Assembly: GCA_905178155.1 (NCBI GenBank)
Contig: CAJINV010000003.1
Coordinates: forward strand, 9,865,979-9,929,978
Reading direction: 5' to 3'
DNA from: Amoebophrya sp. A120
Taxonomy: Eukaryota; Sar; Dinophyceae; Syndiniales; Amoebophryaceae
DNA length: 64,000 bases
Under the pieces are notes generated by a model that was not told the DNA's origin, made no database searches, and was given only the letters and a program-made list of their open reading frames with translations. The translations under genes were made by a program, and so were the position numbers. This document shows, one piece after another, positions 33,853 through 44,996 of the stretch. Each line of letters starts with the position of its first letter. The first letter of the stretch is position 1.

Positions 33853-34319
33853 TGCGAAGCGAAAGTGCGAAGACGAACCACACAGAGAAGACTCAATACC
33901 AGTTGAGAACAAAACCCACAGGGATGTAGTAGGTTTCTCCTTTAGGGATCGCCGTACTGATGAGGCTAATCCCCTAACTACTGGGCAGATTCTTAGCGTT
34001 CACGGTGTGCAATATAACCCAAGGCCTGTACGTATTTGGGTCGTACGTGATTCGAGTCATCAAGGTGGTCACTTTTGGGGTCATTTTGGTGGTTGACTCC
34101 CGTCAGGTTCGTCCCTATGTCTGGACTAGGTCAGGGGCCTAGTTAGGTCGTATTTAGCTACTTGACTCTGGTCAGGTTTGGCACCAAGTACCGGGATCAT
34201 TTAGGTCATTGCTTTCCTTGTGCTTCCTTCAGGATCTCTCTCAAGATTGTAAAGGCAATTTATTGGATCACTGGACAGGAGTGAATCTACGCTGCGCGTG
34301 GTTCATCATTTATTCGTCA
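33853..34319 (-). repeat. Copia 5' LTR
   Basis: 467 bp, same ends and length as the 3' LTR. It should contain the element promoter; I cannot pick a TATA box with confidence. Confidence 0.92.
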
Positions 34320-34326
34320 TATGATC

Positions 34327-35523
34327 TATGATCGAGTCGCGGCGCTTAACTCCCTTCTTTTGTCCACCAAGACTAGCAATCAAAGCGGAGGCAGTGAGGC
34401 CCCTTGCGTTTTCTTCCCTTGACCTGGAAAAACGGCTCAATGCCGGCCGCGCGGCTGGAGGATTCCTTCGATCCCGGCCAAGCCACGACCTTTGCGACTG
34501 GAGTGGCCGACCATTCTTGGCGATGATGTCCTAGAAAACTGAAAGATGTCCTCCCTACATATGGAGGGGGATAGAGTAGAAAGCTTTGGAATGGAAGGGA
34601 TCGAGTAGAAAAGCTAGGAGAGAAAAGCGTGGAATGAGGACTATCCTATCGGAGATGATCTTGAACGTCAAATCAAACGAAATCCCGATAGAATCGCGAT
34701 CGAGTAGAAGGCAGTCAGTTGCTGCGCGACGAAGATGAGGCTCCAGCATTTCGTTTTCCATCCAAAATATTTGGAGAGTTCGGCGGTACGGCTGTGGACG
34801 TATGACACGTCGAGGACTGCCGTGTGTGCGATCACTAGATGCCGCCCTAAGGAAGAGCACACTAAACCGCGCCGATCTTGGCTGTAATACCAACGTCTAC
34901 ACTTTCCGCTGCTCTAAGAGTTTTCTACTAAACGCTCTAGCGCTTTGACGAAAAGCGGGCGGCCTCAACGATCGGAATGATGCCCCGGCCGGTGTGATAG
35001 CCTAGCCGGAAGGGGCACCGAGAACCGCGCAAAAGCCGCAAAAAAGGCGGGCGAGGGTGCGGGGCATCGGCGCAACCGCAGCAAGGAACAGAGGCGGCGG
35101 GAAGGGCAGCCCTCCCCCCTGGCGGCTGTCCCCCAATGCCCCAAACGTTGAGGCGCCGGCGTCCACGTTGAAGCGTGACGTTCTAAACGTCACGCTTCAA
35201 CGTGGACGCAGTGCAGCTTCTGGCTTGTCGACCTACTTCCTTGGTACTTGAGGTCTACTCCTAGACGGAAAGCCGTAGCGTCAACACCATCTCCGTACTT
35301 CAATCATGTGTTCCGTCCGTTATCTTGGTGCTCCTCAGTGTTTGTGGACCTTCCTAATCTTATGGTAAATACGATCCTAGTCCTGTGTCATCGTCTAGAC
35401 CCATCTACAGTCTCGAACTCTCAAAAATATCGGAGCATGTAAGCACTGGCATCAATCCACTTTGTTCTTGGTTGGCGCGCAATAACGTCTGCCCTCTTTT
35501 TCTGCATCTAGAAACGTCTCTCA
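34327..35523. other. Intergenic with one perfect palindrome
   Basis: No convincing frame. The only notable structure is the 47-bp inverted repeat at 35,161-35,207. Confidence 0.5.
35161..35207. repeat. Perfect inverted repeat, 22-bp arms, 3-nt loop
   Basis: Arm GTCCACGTTGAAGCGTGACG-TT, loop CTA, then the exact reverse complement. No T run follows it, so it is not a simple terminator. Confidence 0.95.
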
Positions 35524-35774
35524 CTATGTGAGTGCGCGAACATGTCGCACGAAACCGCTCTCGCGAACACGCCGAATTTTTTCCGCGAGCATCTCTGCGG
35601 ACTCCTCATCCGGCATTCTCACCTTATGCAACCACCGTAAGTTCCGATACAAAACAGCAAGAAAAATCGCAACTCCCACTGCCCAGTGCGGGACAGTTTC
35701 TAACAGACCCACAAACTCCCTCACCAAATCAACATGGTCGCCACTGCGTTGTGGTGTCGCGTAGTCGAAAATGC
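35524..35774 (-). CDS. Beta-propeller-like protein, last exon with membrane segment
   Basis: Preceded by a pyrimidine-rich acceptor (CTCTCTCCACCACTCGCAG). It encodes about 83 residues: IFDYATPQRSGDHVDLVREF, a membrane segment (WAVGVAIFLAVLYRNLRW), and a charged tail (PDEESAEMLAEKIRRVRES). A protein with a propeller followed by one C-terminal membrane helix fits an endomembrane or ER role. The link to the upstream exon is inferred from phase, strand and the 163-bp spacing. Confidence 0.5.
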
Positions 35775-35937
35775 CTGCGAGTGGTGGAGAGAGTCATCAA
35801 CATCAGCATCTATTGGCCACGGAGAGCGGCCATCCGAGACGCAAATCAACGGCGTGACTAATTCATTCTATACCGAGAAGCGCTAGACCGAAATGAGCCG
35901 AATGACACCCACTTCCTGGCTTGCATTGGTGAGTAAC

Positions 35938-37625
35938 TCGCAACAGCTGTAAACATGAAACCACTCGACACATCGGACCAGCAATCGAAATCAAGTACGG
36001 ACAGCACAGAAATGGGGGATGAATGCCTGCACGCTATCCGGCAAAAAATCCATTGTGAGTGAATACCTCCCGGGTGCTGCTCTACAGTCATGTATCGCAG
36101 CGCGACCGTGGGTGCGTCAGATGGCTCACTTCCCTTTAGATGTAGAAAGAATCCATGGAGACGTCTTCTGGTCACACTTGTGCCCTCTGCAAAGTGCGGC
36201 AATATTTTTTGCAATTTCTGGACGGCAGCGCTTGCGTCGATTGTGCCGCCTCTGAGCCAGGAGCACGGAAGCACACCCTTGGAAAAGCCAACTCCCTGGT
36301 GCTGCGCGACGTCATAGACGAGAAGGTCCCCGCTCGCCAGAAACATCGAAAGAAAAACCGGCCCTCCTGCGGTCCAATGGTCCGCGGACAGCCACGCAAT
36401 ACGATCAGCGCGTCGCAGTACGCCCGGGGGTAGGTGCCACCGCACCACACAGGATGTCAGATCTAGCAAAAGCACTTGCTGTCTGCTGGTAGCAACGAAA
36501 ACGTGCTCGGAAAAGCTGTTGTTCGAAGAAGTAGCCAAGTGCGCGACTGTGCCGGAAACTTGTTCATGCAGCGCGCAGTGTAGTTGCGCGGCTCCTCTAC
36601 TCCGTGTGTTGTGGTTTTCCTTCTCCTGCCACATGCCGTTGGTCGCATTGTTTGGCTCTGACTCACCATTTTCACGGCCCATTGCATCTAGAAAAAAATT
36701 CGGCTCGGTAAGATCCCGAACTCCTGCACGGTTTGCGGAAGCGAATATCAACTTGGAGTCGCTGCCCCACAGCGAGAGACTCTGCCCATCGCATGCGGCA
36801 ACCGCCCGATACGACACGGCTACCGTACCGTCTCGCGCCCCAAAAGCCAAGTGGAGGCGTCCACTTGCGTCCAGATGCGCGACGTAATTTTTCCTCAAGG
36901 CGACCCACTGCACGGCGCTCCGCAACTGGGGCACTCCCGCAGCTCGGTCTCCACCAATGATTGCGGGCACGTCAAATTCGCTCCTTCCATACGCGCTTGT
37001 TGCGCACTGCGGCACCGCGTGCTCCCCTTCGAGAAGCGTGATGCCCGACTGAAGTCCGGTCGTGACATTTGCGCGCGTAAAGGTTTGCTCGCGGTAAAGG
37101 CGCACCGTGCTGGCCTGGCGCCACAGAGATGCGTCGACGCTGCCCGTCATAGTTGTCCCCACTGCGGTGAGCAACACCTCCTGCTGCCGCACCAACTCGC
37201 AGTCTAGGGCTACGGTCTCGACCGGCTCGGGTAGGGAAATTTCCTCAAGGAATTGCCATTCGCCTGGGTGCGTCGCGTCCGCGAGTCGTGTGCTTGGATT
37301 GTAGAGAAAGACCCGCAGCACGTCCTCCACCACGGCTGCAACCAGCACGTCGGCGCGGTTTGACTTGGGAACAACCGCACAGAAATCACGCACCCGGCCG
37401 AGCAGCGGCTCGCCAGCTGTGAACCAGGTCTCGTGCGGCAAGTTGCTTTCGCGGGTGGCGGTGTTGAAGCTGTGTGCCGTGGTCGATGTCTCCTCCAGTA
37501 AAGCCCGCAGGGGCGGATCCAGCGTGTCCCGCGCCAGCTGGAGGCGGATTTCCTGCAGTCGGGCCAAATGCGCACTGCGTCTTTCTGATTTCGTGCCCGC
37601 CGTCCCCCCAGCATTGGCCCGCGTC
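35938..37625 (-). CDS. Beta-propeller-like protein, main exon
   Basis: About 560 codons with no ATG near the 5' end. The open frame is closed upstream by TGA at 37,640, so the exon probably begins at an acceptor such as ACCAACAG|G (37,625), and a first exon with the true start is missing. The translation has repeated beta-strand blocks resembling WD/PQQ-type blades (RADVLVAAVVEDVLRVFLYN, KNYVAHLDASGRLHLAFGA, EHVFVATSRQQVLLLDLTSC, VFLSMFLASGDLLVYDVA). I propose the 3' border GCGA|GTTACT at 35,938, because phase fits the next exon; without splicing the frame ends at 35,858. I do not recognise the family. Confidence 0.6.
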
Positions 37626-40600
37626 CTGTTGGTAGCGCATCACACCGAGGAAAAGAAAGCTAGCACACCAATGCTAAACCTGCTACGCAAAAAAAGCGAG
37701 CGGCATGGGCCCGCCCGCATTCCTGCACAAGTGCCAAAAAAAAACCGCCAAGGCGGAAATAGTGCGGCCAGTGGCGATCTGAATCTCCTTTCCTGGTCTG
37801 AATCAGCAAAATGTTTGCGACGGCAACACCTACAATTGCGCCAAGGCGGGGTCGTTCAGCGGCCAAGCAAAACCGGAGGAGGCGCTTGGCACTTTTTCAT
37901 GCCTCGAGACGCCCTCTAGGCTTCGGAACTCCCGGTCGTTTTGCTGTCTCACTGCCCGGAAAGCTGCCCGCCCCGAGATCTTCGGCGACCGTGCTACGGA
38001 CCAGCAGTCCCCTCCCCCTTCGCCGGTCGGGTAGTTTTCGCTATACAAATTTCAAGCGTCACTGCGCTAGGTCTAGAAGGATCAAAAAACAGCCGGGGGC
38101 GTCCAGCAATTGGCGCGCACACGTGGCCGACCATCACAACTGGCAGAGAACGCGTCGCCCTTGCGCAACGCAACATGCCGCGAGGCACCACCACCATTTT
38201 TTTGGGCCCTTGCCGCACCTTCTGAGTCTGTGGGGCCTATGGCGCCGCGACAGTTGTTGCGCCCGCTATGTACTCCTTCCTACCCGCGTGCTTGTTTGAT
38301 TTCGTTCGCAAGGCGTTCGCGATTGTTTATCGCCCGTGACTTGCTGAGGCTTTTGCAATCGGCGCAAAGCCTGGTGAAGGAGCAGTGTGGCGAAAAGTCG
38401 AAGTTTGAACGAAACAGCTCCGCGCCCGCGCGTGGCGTTGTTTTGGCGGCCCCCTCGTAGGACGGGGCAAAGTCCAGCCCAGTTCGTTCGCCCTTTATTT
38501 TAGCGAAGCCGCTGTTCGCTGCTCCTGAAGGTTCCAGCATATTTCCCAGCTTCGAGACCTCCTGCAATTTCGCTTGGTCGGCGCTTCGTTTGTATGGCGG
38601 ATCAAACTCCGAACCAAACTTGGCGGTCACGGTCAAAAACAGGCTCGGCTCTCCTGCCCAAACTTAACTCCGAGCTTGAGACCCAAGCCTCGGCGTAAAG
38701 CTGACGGCCCAACCCCAGCGCGAGGCCGATGCGCAGCACCCAACTCAAACCTGAGACGGAGGCTCCGGCCTAAAGCTGAGGCACAAGCGAAGACTCGCCC
38801 TGCAAACCGACGCTGAGACTCGAACTCCGGCTCGAGGCTGGCCCCACACTCCAGCTCGAGCCCGAGACCCAAGCCCGAAGATGAGCTCCGACTCCAGCTC
38901 GAAGGCGAAACGCGACCCCAAAGCCCATACCCCATCTAAGTCCCGAAATGTTTTGGTTCTGGAATGTAGTTGCAGTACAAGGAACAGACACTTTCGGTGT
39001 CAGATACCCAATCGGCAACGATAGCTTTCTTCTGTGACGTATACAAGCCAGCAGCGAAGAAAAAAGTAGCCTTGCCGCTACTAATTTCCTCCTTGACATA
39101 ATTCGTCGCCAACAATTGAAGCCACTTGTGCGAAGGCCGGCCTCGGTCTGGCCACGACATATGCAGCGACGTTAGAGCAATTTTATGCAAGAAGTTCCAA
39201 CTTGGGTCCGGATCCCTTCCATCAAAGTTTTTTCATGGTGCTGCCCCTAACTGGAACACGATCGCCGCAAGTTCTTTCTTTTCGAGGTTCACAAAGCCCA
39301 GCTCCCCACAAGATTTGGCTGCGGTGGAGGAGTAGAAGCTTACAATGGAACGCCTTCGCCCCGAGCAGACGAAGCATCTGGCGCAAACGGCGCGCGCAAA
39401 ATTGCAGCCCCGCCGCCACGTCTTTGGCTGCTAGACTGTGGGCGTCTTTCGTGTCCGTTCGACGAGTTGGGCGCCAGGCGATGCCAGGGCCTTGGACTTC
39501 GAAGAGCCAAGGCGCCGCCCCCGAAAAGAACGCCCACCGCGTCAAAAAAAGCAAGCGCGCTACGTTTCTCCTGCTCACCACCGCACGCCCCGCCCGCAAA
39601 GGCGCCTGCGAATGCTCTCGGAGGCATTAACTTCATGGCGGCCGATAGCTGACAAGCTGGCGCCGCGGATCGCGATCCGAGACCACGAGAAGGCGGGCAA
39701 GGAAGTGCGCGCGCGCCTCCTCGGCCTCGCGCGGGCGTTCGACACCGCCCCGCGCACGCTAATCGCGCAAGCGCTGCAGCGCTGCGAAGTGCCGCAGCGC
39801 ACGCAGGGCCGGCCTTGGGCCCGGTGCGACGGGCGCGGTTTCGCGATAAAAAGGAAGGGCGGGCGCGGAAACGCAAAACACGACGGGGCTACGCGCGCGG
39901 GCCGCCATTCGAAGGCGCGCCAATTGGCAGACTCCGGCGCGCGCAGAAGCGCGCGGCGCGATATTGCAGGCGGGCCCGCGAAGGGTCTTGGGCGCCTCGG
40001 CCGGCAATAACAATGCTGGCACTGGTGCGCAAGCGCATGGCGTAACAATGCTGGCATTGGTGTGTAGGCGCATGCAATGCGCTTGCGCGCCACATGCTCA
40101 GCCTGTGGGCCGGCTTACTTTCGTTTGGAGCGTAGCGCTAGCGTAGAGAGGCACTAGTACTAGAGTAGTAGCCAGGGGGAGAGAGGAAGGGAGTAAGCGA
40201 CAGAGGCACCAGAGGGATGCTCGTTGGTTGAGGGTGTCGATGGTTCTCGACTGGTCAGGAACTCCATGCGGATTCGTGAGATGCTTACTGTTTCCGCACT
40301 GTAGGTTGACGGTATCTGTTTGGTGGTTCGAGGAGTGCGATCCTCGTGGTCCGACGTACCTGCCGACCTCGGAGCGCGTTCCCAGGTCGTAGCTATTCAA
40401 CAGGCAAGGTAGGCCGCCGGGGGGGCGGGGGGGGGAGTGGTTTGCTGGGAGCGGGCGGCGGCCGGGCGAAGCCGCCCGGGTGCTTCGCCTAGGACAAAAG
40501 CCTCGCGCCGGCCGGGGGCGCCGGCGATTCCCCGGGGCCGCCTGCTTGCGCCGGCCCCCCGCCGCGCGCCCAGCCGCCAGCGTTCCGCCTTTGCCGGGCC

Positions 40601-41088
40601 GGCCGCGCCTCCGGCCGCCTTTTTCGGCGCCGCGGCTGTGCGCTAGCTTTTGACGGGGCCCGCAAATCGGCGGCCCTTTTTCTGGGCCTGCTTTTTGGGC
40701 CTCGTTTCGGGCTGCTGTTTTTTCGGAATTGCGGCAAAGTCGCGCGATAGGGCCAGTGCTGCTCCGTGCGGTTCTGCAAAATTTGCGGGGCCGGAAAAAA
40801 GTAAAACGCTCGGGAAAAACTGACCCACGGAGCCTGGCAAAAAGAAAACAGCAAAAAAAAATAAAAAAGGCCCCAGAAAATACCCTGAAAAAATTACGCA
40901 AAAAACAAGCGCCCAAAAATTCCCACAGGAAAACTGCGCCGCAAAAGGCGGCTGCTTCAACGCATGCAAAAAGCGGCCCCCGAAAACCAGGCCGCGGCGG
41001 CCTGGGGCAAGGATATTGAAAAACTAACTACTGTTTCTTCACGATCGGAATGCGAAACACGACGAGAAACGGGTAGAACAGTTCTTCT
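37626..41088. other. Gene-free stretch, GC-rich and low-complexity
   Basis: 37.6-38.6 kb has weak frames only; the missing first exon of the propeller gene may be here. 38.64-38.93 kb is a degenerate repeat with GAGACCCAAGCCTCGGC-type words. 39.4-40.0 and 40.4-40.7 kb are GC-rich islands. 40.0-40.08 kb has a 30-bp direct repeat (AACAATGCTGGCA...). 40.79-40.95 kb is A-rich. No gene is supported. Confidence 0.45.
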
Positions 41089-41430
41089 TTACCGCTCGAG
41101 AACCTCGACAGGAGGATCAACCACTGCTAGATTTTTGATTGGGAAGTCTTTCCGACTCGGTGGACAAGTATAAACTTGAGCCAACCGGTCGGATAAAATA
41201 GAGAATTGCGCACCTGCAGTTCGTGAAGTGTTCGCGTTTTGCTTTTCCAGCAACTGTTTTTCTTTCCCTCTTGAAACAAACGAAATCCAAACAAAAGTTC
41301 CCGAAATAGGCCTACTTCCCTCAGGTGTGAAACAAACAAAAATAGAATCTTTCATAGCATCGAATAAAGTCTCTCTTCTGCTTCTGGACTCGAAGAAATA
41401 CAGGCGCAAATACGATGGCCGGTCATAGTC
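41089..41430 (-). CDS. Possible exon, unknown protein
   Basis: A frame of about 114 codons with mixed globular composition (KDSIFVCFTPEGSRPISGTF, VWISFVSRGKEKQLLEKQN, RLAQVYTCPPSRKDFPIK). The other frames over the same DNA are poorer. No clear ATG or family. It is offered only as a candidate. Confidence 0.25.
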   Translation of the reverse strand, partial: DYDRPSYLRLYFFESRSRRETLFDAMKDSIFVCFTPEGSRPISGTFVWISFVSRGKEKQLLEKQNANTSRTAGAQFSILSDRLAQVYTCPPSRKDFPIKNLAVVDPPVEVLER

Positions 41431-41519
41431 ACGTTCTGAATAAGCATCGAAAAAACAGCGAGGAAACCCTAACCGAAGGAATACTCGAAGCAAAGGTAGA
41501 AAAGGTAAAAAGTTCTCTC

Positions 41520-41690
41520 TTAAACCCGCATGCTGGGGCGATCGGGACAGCGATAAGCATCCCGAAGCCGCATGCTATGATCGAAGTTCTCTCGTTTTTT
41601 TAAAGAAACCCGAACCCGCATGCTGGGATGGTCGGGACAGCGCTTAAGCAACCCGAAGCCGCATGCTATGGTCGGGGTAAAGCAAAACCC
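41520..41690. repeat. Two-copy tandem repeat, about 95 bp
   Basis: CCCGCATGCTGGG..GGTCGGGACAGCG..AAGC..CCCGAAGCCGCATGCTATG occurs twice (about 41,526 and 41,620) with small changes. Each copy begins and ends with GCATGC. Confidence 0.8.
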
Positions 41691-42267
41691 TATAAAAATG
41701 ACAACGATGAAGCGGATCCCTCTAGAATAGACCTAAAATAGTGAAGACAGGCTTTGTAAGTGCGAAACTGAAAAGACGACTACTGCTAGCACTACAAACA
41801 CCAACAGCCGCGGCAAGGCGACCACATTTGTCTTCTCCCCTGTCATCCACCCGAAACCATTCGCCCGCTGGTTCCAGCACTGCCAAACCACTGCGCCACC
41901 GGTGTCAGTGGTACCGTAGACGCCACCAAAACCGCCCGAATTCACCAAAATGCGCGCCGCTTACTAGTTTTTCGATAAGGAGAGGCCGAGTCGCCCCCCC
42001 TCCCCCCAAAACAGGGGGGGCGGACCGAAGCGGCCCCGAAGGTGCGGCGCCGCCTGCGCCGCCCACTTTTCCTCTCCGCGCCCCCCGGGTGCCTGCCTTG
42101 TCGGCCGAGGCTCCCAAGACCCTTTGCGCCCGCGCCCCCAGCCGCCGCCTTTTGCGCTCTGGCGGGGCACACCAGGCCAGGCAAAAGCGCCGCCCCGCCG
42201 GAAGCTTCAGCGGCCTTGCAAAATTACACCGCAGGGGTGAAACGGAAGACTGAAACGAAACAGGTGT

Positions 42268-42304
42268 ATTTTTGCGGAGGGCGATTTTCGCCCTCCGCAA
42301 AAAT
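42268..42304. repeat. Hairpin A, 17-bp perfect arms
   Basis: ATTTTTGCGGAGGGCGA, loop TTT, exact reverse complement. Imperfect pairing extends outward on both sides. Confidence 0.95.
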
Positions 42305-42353
42305 GCGCCTGGCCTGAAACGAATAAAAAAATTTCGTTTTTCACACCCTCGCT

Positions 42354-42407
42354 CACTTTTCCGTCCGGAATTCGAGAAATAATTCTCGAATTCCGGACGA
42401 AAAAGTG
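42354..42407. repeat. Hairpin B, 25-bp arms, one mismatch
   Basis: CACTTTTCCGTCCGGAATTC... pairs with its near-exact reverse complement around the loop ATAA. Confidence 0.93.
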
Positions 42408-42439
42408 CTGGGTTCTTTTGGTGGCCAGACCACCCCAAA

Positions 42440-42528
42440 AGAGCCACCAGCTGTTTCCCCAAAGGAACCATTGGTTCCCACAGTACTGTGGGAACCACTG
42501 GTTCTTTTGCTGAAACAACTGGTGGTTC
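42440..42528. repeat. Hairpin C, nested palindrome
   Basis: The core TGGTTCCCACAGT/ACTGTGGGAACCA (42,472-42,497) is a perfect 26-bp palindrome, flanked by longer imperfect arms (CCACCAGCTGTTTCCCCAAA against CCACCAGTTGTTTCAGCAAA). Confidence 0.92.
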
Positions 42529-42600
42529 TTTTAGGGGGCGGATCGAAGGCGTTTCCGAGTCAACTCGGAAACGCCTTCGATCCGCCCCCTAAAAGAACCA
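42523..42600. repeat. Hairpin D, 38-bp perfect arms
   Basis: TGGTTCTTTTAGGGGGCGGA... to ...TTTCCGAGT, loop CA, then the exact reverse complement. Perfect arms of this length indicate recent formation or active maintenance. Confidence 0.96.
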
Positions 42601-42629
42601 GTTAATGCAACGCGTCCCCCGACGTCAAA

Positions 42630-43115
42630 CCTAGATCCCGTGCGAACATGCAGTACAAATCTGCCTGAAGGACGATTTGCGCTGCACGTTCGCACGGGAT
42701 CGCCGCACTTGCAGTGCAAATCTGCAATGCAGATCTGCACTTTGTGCTGCACGTTCGCACGGGATCGCCGCACTTGCAGTGCAAATCTGCAATGCAGATC
42801 TGCAGTGCAGATCTGCAATGCAAATCCGCACTGCAAATCTGCAATGCAAATCTGCAATGCAAATCTGCATTGCAAATTTGCACTGCAGTGCAAATTTGCA
42901 ATGCAGACTTGCAATGCAGACTTGCAATGCAAATTTACAATGCAAATTCGCAATGCAAATTTGCAATGCAAATTTGCAACGCGCGTCCGGCTTTGCAATG
43001 CAAGTCGAGTTTGCAATGCAAGTCCGAAGCTCAGGTCTGGGCCTACATTGAAAATTTCCAATGCAGCATTGCAAATTTGCAATGCGTATCGGATGCGCAT
43101 TGCAAATTTGCAATG
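42630..43115. repeat. TGCAATGCAAAT repeat array with palindromes
   Basis: Dozens of TTTGCAATGCAAAT/CTGCAATGCA words in tandem, preceded by two copies of a 65-bp unit starting GCTGCACGTTCGCACGGGAT (42,681 and 42,746) and an inverted pair GATCCCGTGCGAAC/GTTCGCACGGGATC. Translations in several frames are repetitive (CNANLQCKFAMQIC-like), which reflects the DNA period and not a protein. Confidence 0.9.
42864..42907. repeat. Perfect 44-bp palindrome inside the TGCAAAT array
   Basis: TCTGCATTGCAAATTTGCACTG and its exact reverse complement with no spacer. Confidence 0.96.
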
Positions 43116-43945
43116 CGGGGGGCGCGGAAAGCCGTGGCACAAACCGCACCGCGGACCTGCGGGCCGCGCAGCGAACTGCCCCGGCGGGGGACGAAATAGC
43201 AAAGCGCTGCCCCCGCCCCCCCTTTGAATCCGCATTCAATGGGGGCGCGGGGGGCGGGCGCAAAACTGGCAGCGCCGAACTGGCCTGCATGGCTGCGGCA
43301 AATAGCAACAAAGCACCGCGGCCCCGGCCGGGCGCGGCCTGGCTTCGTGGCGCGCCGCCCGTAGGCTTTCGCAGCTTTCGAGCGGCTTTTGCCGCAGATT
43401 CAACGGGGGCGCGGGGGGAGGGCGCAGAGCCCCAGCGCCCCAAATTCTGCCTCGGCTTAGCCTGAAGAGGCGCCGGGGGCTCGCCTAGCTGCCCTAGACG
43501 AGTTTTCCCCTAGCGCCGCGCCTAGCAGCCGCAGGCGCGCCCGGGCTTCTGGATAGGCAAACCCAAAAGAATGCGGCGCCGCAGGGGGCGCCAGGAAAGC
43601 TCCACCGGCCGCGGCGCCGCCTCGCCCGGGGGCGGGCGGCGATTGCAAAAAGCGCAGGCCCATCGGGCCATGACTAGTATTGATTTACCTTAGTTCAATA
43701 CTAGGGCGCCCCGCCCGCCAAGGGCCCCCAAGGCGCGCCCCAAGTTTGCCAGCAAAATTCTTCCGATTTTGCTGAAGGATTCCGCCTCTTCCGCCTGCTA
43801 GCTTCGCAAGGTCGCGAAGCTGGAAAGCCCGGCCCCCCAGGCCTGCAGGGGAAGAAAACAGGAAGGGCGCGGGGGCCCGTTCTTTCGCTTTCAGAAGTTG
43901 CGGGCCCGGGGCTTTCAGCTCTTCGAGCTTTGGAGCAAGCCGGGA
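43116..43945. other. GC-rich gene-free stretch
   Basis: Very GC-rich with long frames on both strands caused by composition. Contains a repeated word (GGGGGCGCGGGGGG and CAACGGGGGCGCGGGGGGAG at about 43,240 and 43,400). Nothing else is recognised. Confidence 0.5.
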
Positions 43946-43947
43946 TC

Positions 43948-44297
43948 CAAAACCCACGAACAGGTGGGCAGAAAGAACACCAAAGCCCGGAGGTCGCGAT
44001 CGAATCGCGACCGCGTTGTTGCTTCTTCTCATTCTTTTCCTTTTCTCATTTCCAAAATCCTAAACAGGTTCATGTCGAAATCCGCATTGATTCTTGCATT
44101 GCAAGCATGGCCTCCTGGGGAGACAAACACCCCTTCACCGATGGCAAAGAGCCATCACAGCGCCCCGAACAGCGCAAATACTCTCAGAAACACTCTCAAA
44201 ACCTCAGCAAACACAAGCAAAGCCCTCAACCTCCTCCAAAACCCTCGCAAGCCTCGAAGCCTCGGCGCCGTAACCCAGCGAATGCAGCGGAAGGTTG
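43948..44297 (-). repeat. LTR (3' copy) of the gag-only element, minimum extent
   Basis: Matches 47,451-47,800 almost perfectly (a visible difference is GGTGGGC versus GGCGGGC). The true end lies somewhere between 44,297 and the gag stop at 44,997. Confidence 0.85.
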
Positions 44298-44996
44298 GAA
44301 CGAATGGCACGAACACACCACAGCCTCCGGACTCCCCCTCGAATTTCCGGAAAGCGTAGCGCCCGGAATTCGAAACGCCTTGCAGCTGCTGAAGAGGAGA
44401 GAAATGCTCCCCGCTAGCACATTTCCGTGTGTAGCGCCGCGAAGTTGTATCGCAAACACCGCTCCCGAGCGCACTTTCGGGGGTGGCCGTTTCCCGATAA
44501 GTGCTGCTGCTGAAAGCACTAACATTCCCCGTCACCGATCCGTTCTGCAGAACCCCGTAAAAATCCACGCCGTTTATTCATTTTCGTATGTCCACCGCAA
44601 TCCTGATTTGCAAATCCCCAGTCGTAAGTGTCGTTCTTTCCCTCGCGCCGCGACCTTGGGCCGCAAATCCCCGTCACCGCAGTCTTGAACTGCACATGCC
44701 CCGAGTACTGCAAGATGTTGTTTGAATACTGCCCGACATGTATAAAGAAACCGCTGCACAGAAGATGAAGATGAAGTTAGTAGCCGCGCCGAACACGAAG
44801 TCAATCTTTTTCGAACTCGAAACAGGTAGTAGAGAGACTTCTTGTAGTTTCGAAATAAAATTGCATCTGTAGACCAAAAAAGCGTAGTGATGATTTTCGC
44901 AACACAAACTGAAACCGTCCGCCACTGGAAGGCGCGAAGAGGTAGTTCTCGAAAATCTAAAATATAGTCGACGTTTGCTGTTTTTCCCGTTTGCAC

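Larger units (their letters stand above)
26763..34320 (-). mobile_element. Ty1/copia LTR retrotransposon, full length, frameshifted
   Basis: About 7.56 kb in minus orientation: 5' LTR (33,853-34,319), primer-binding site, gag, protease, integrase, reverse transcriptase, RNase H, polypurine tract, 3' LTR (26,763-27,229). The integrase-before-RT order is diagnostic of copia. Flanks share TGATC (26,758-26,762 and 34,322-34,326), or ATGATC depending on where the LTR end is set, the expected ~5-bp target duplication. Both gag and pol are broken by several frameshifts, and the RT active site is altered, so this copy is unlikely to be autonomous. Confidence 0.93.

Noticed and set aside
37603-37643. 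20-nt intron GTGTGATG...CAACAG joining an upstream hydrophobic frame to the propeller exon
   Set aside because: Removing 20 nt changes the frame, so it does not join the two; a missing first exon is more likely.
42600-43115. CRISPR-like array
   Set aside because: Units are short, contiguous and self-similar with no unique spacers; the genome is eukaryotic.
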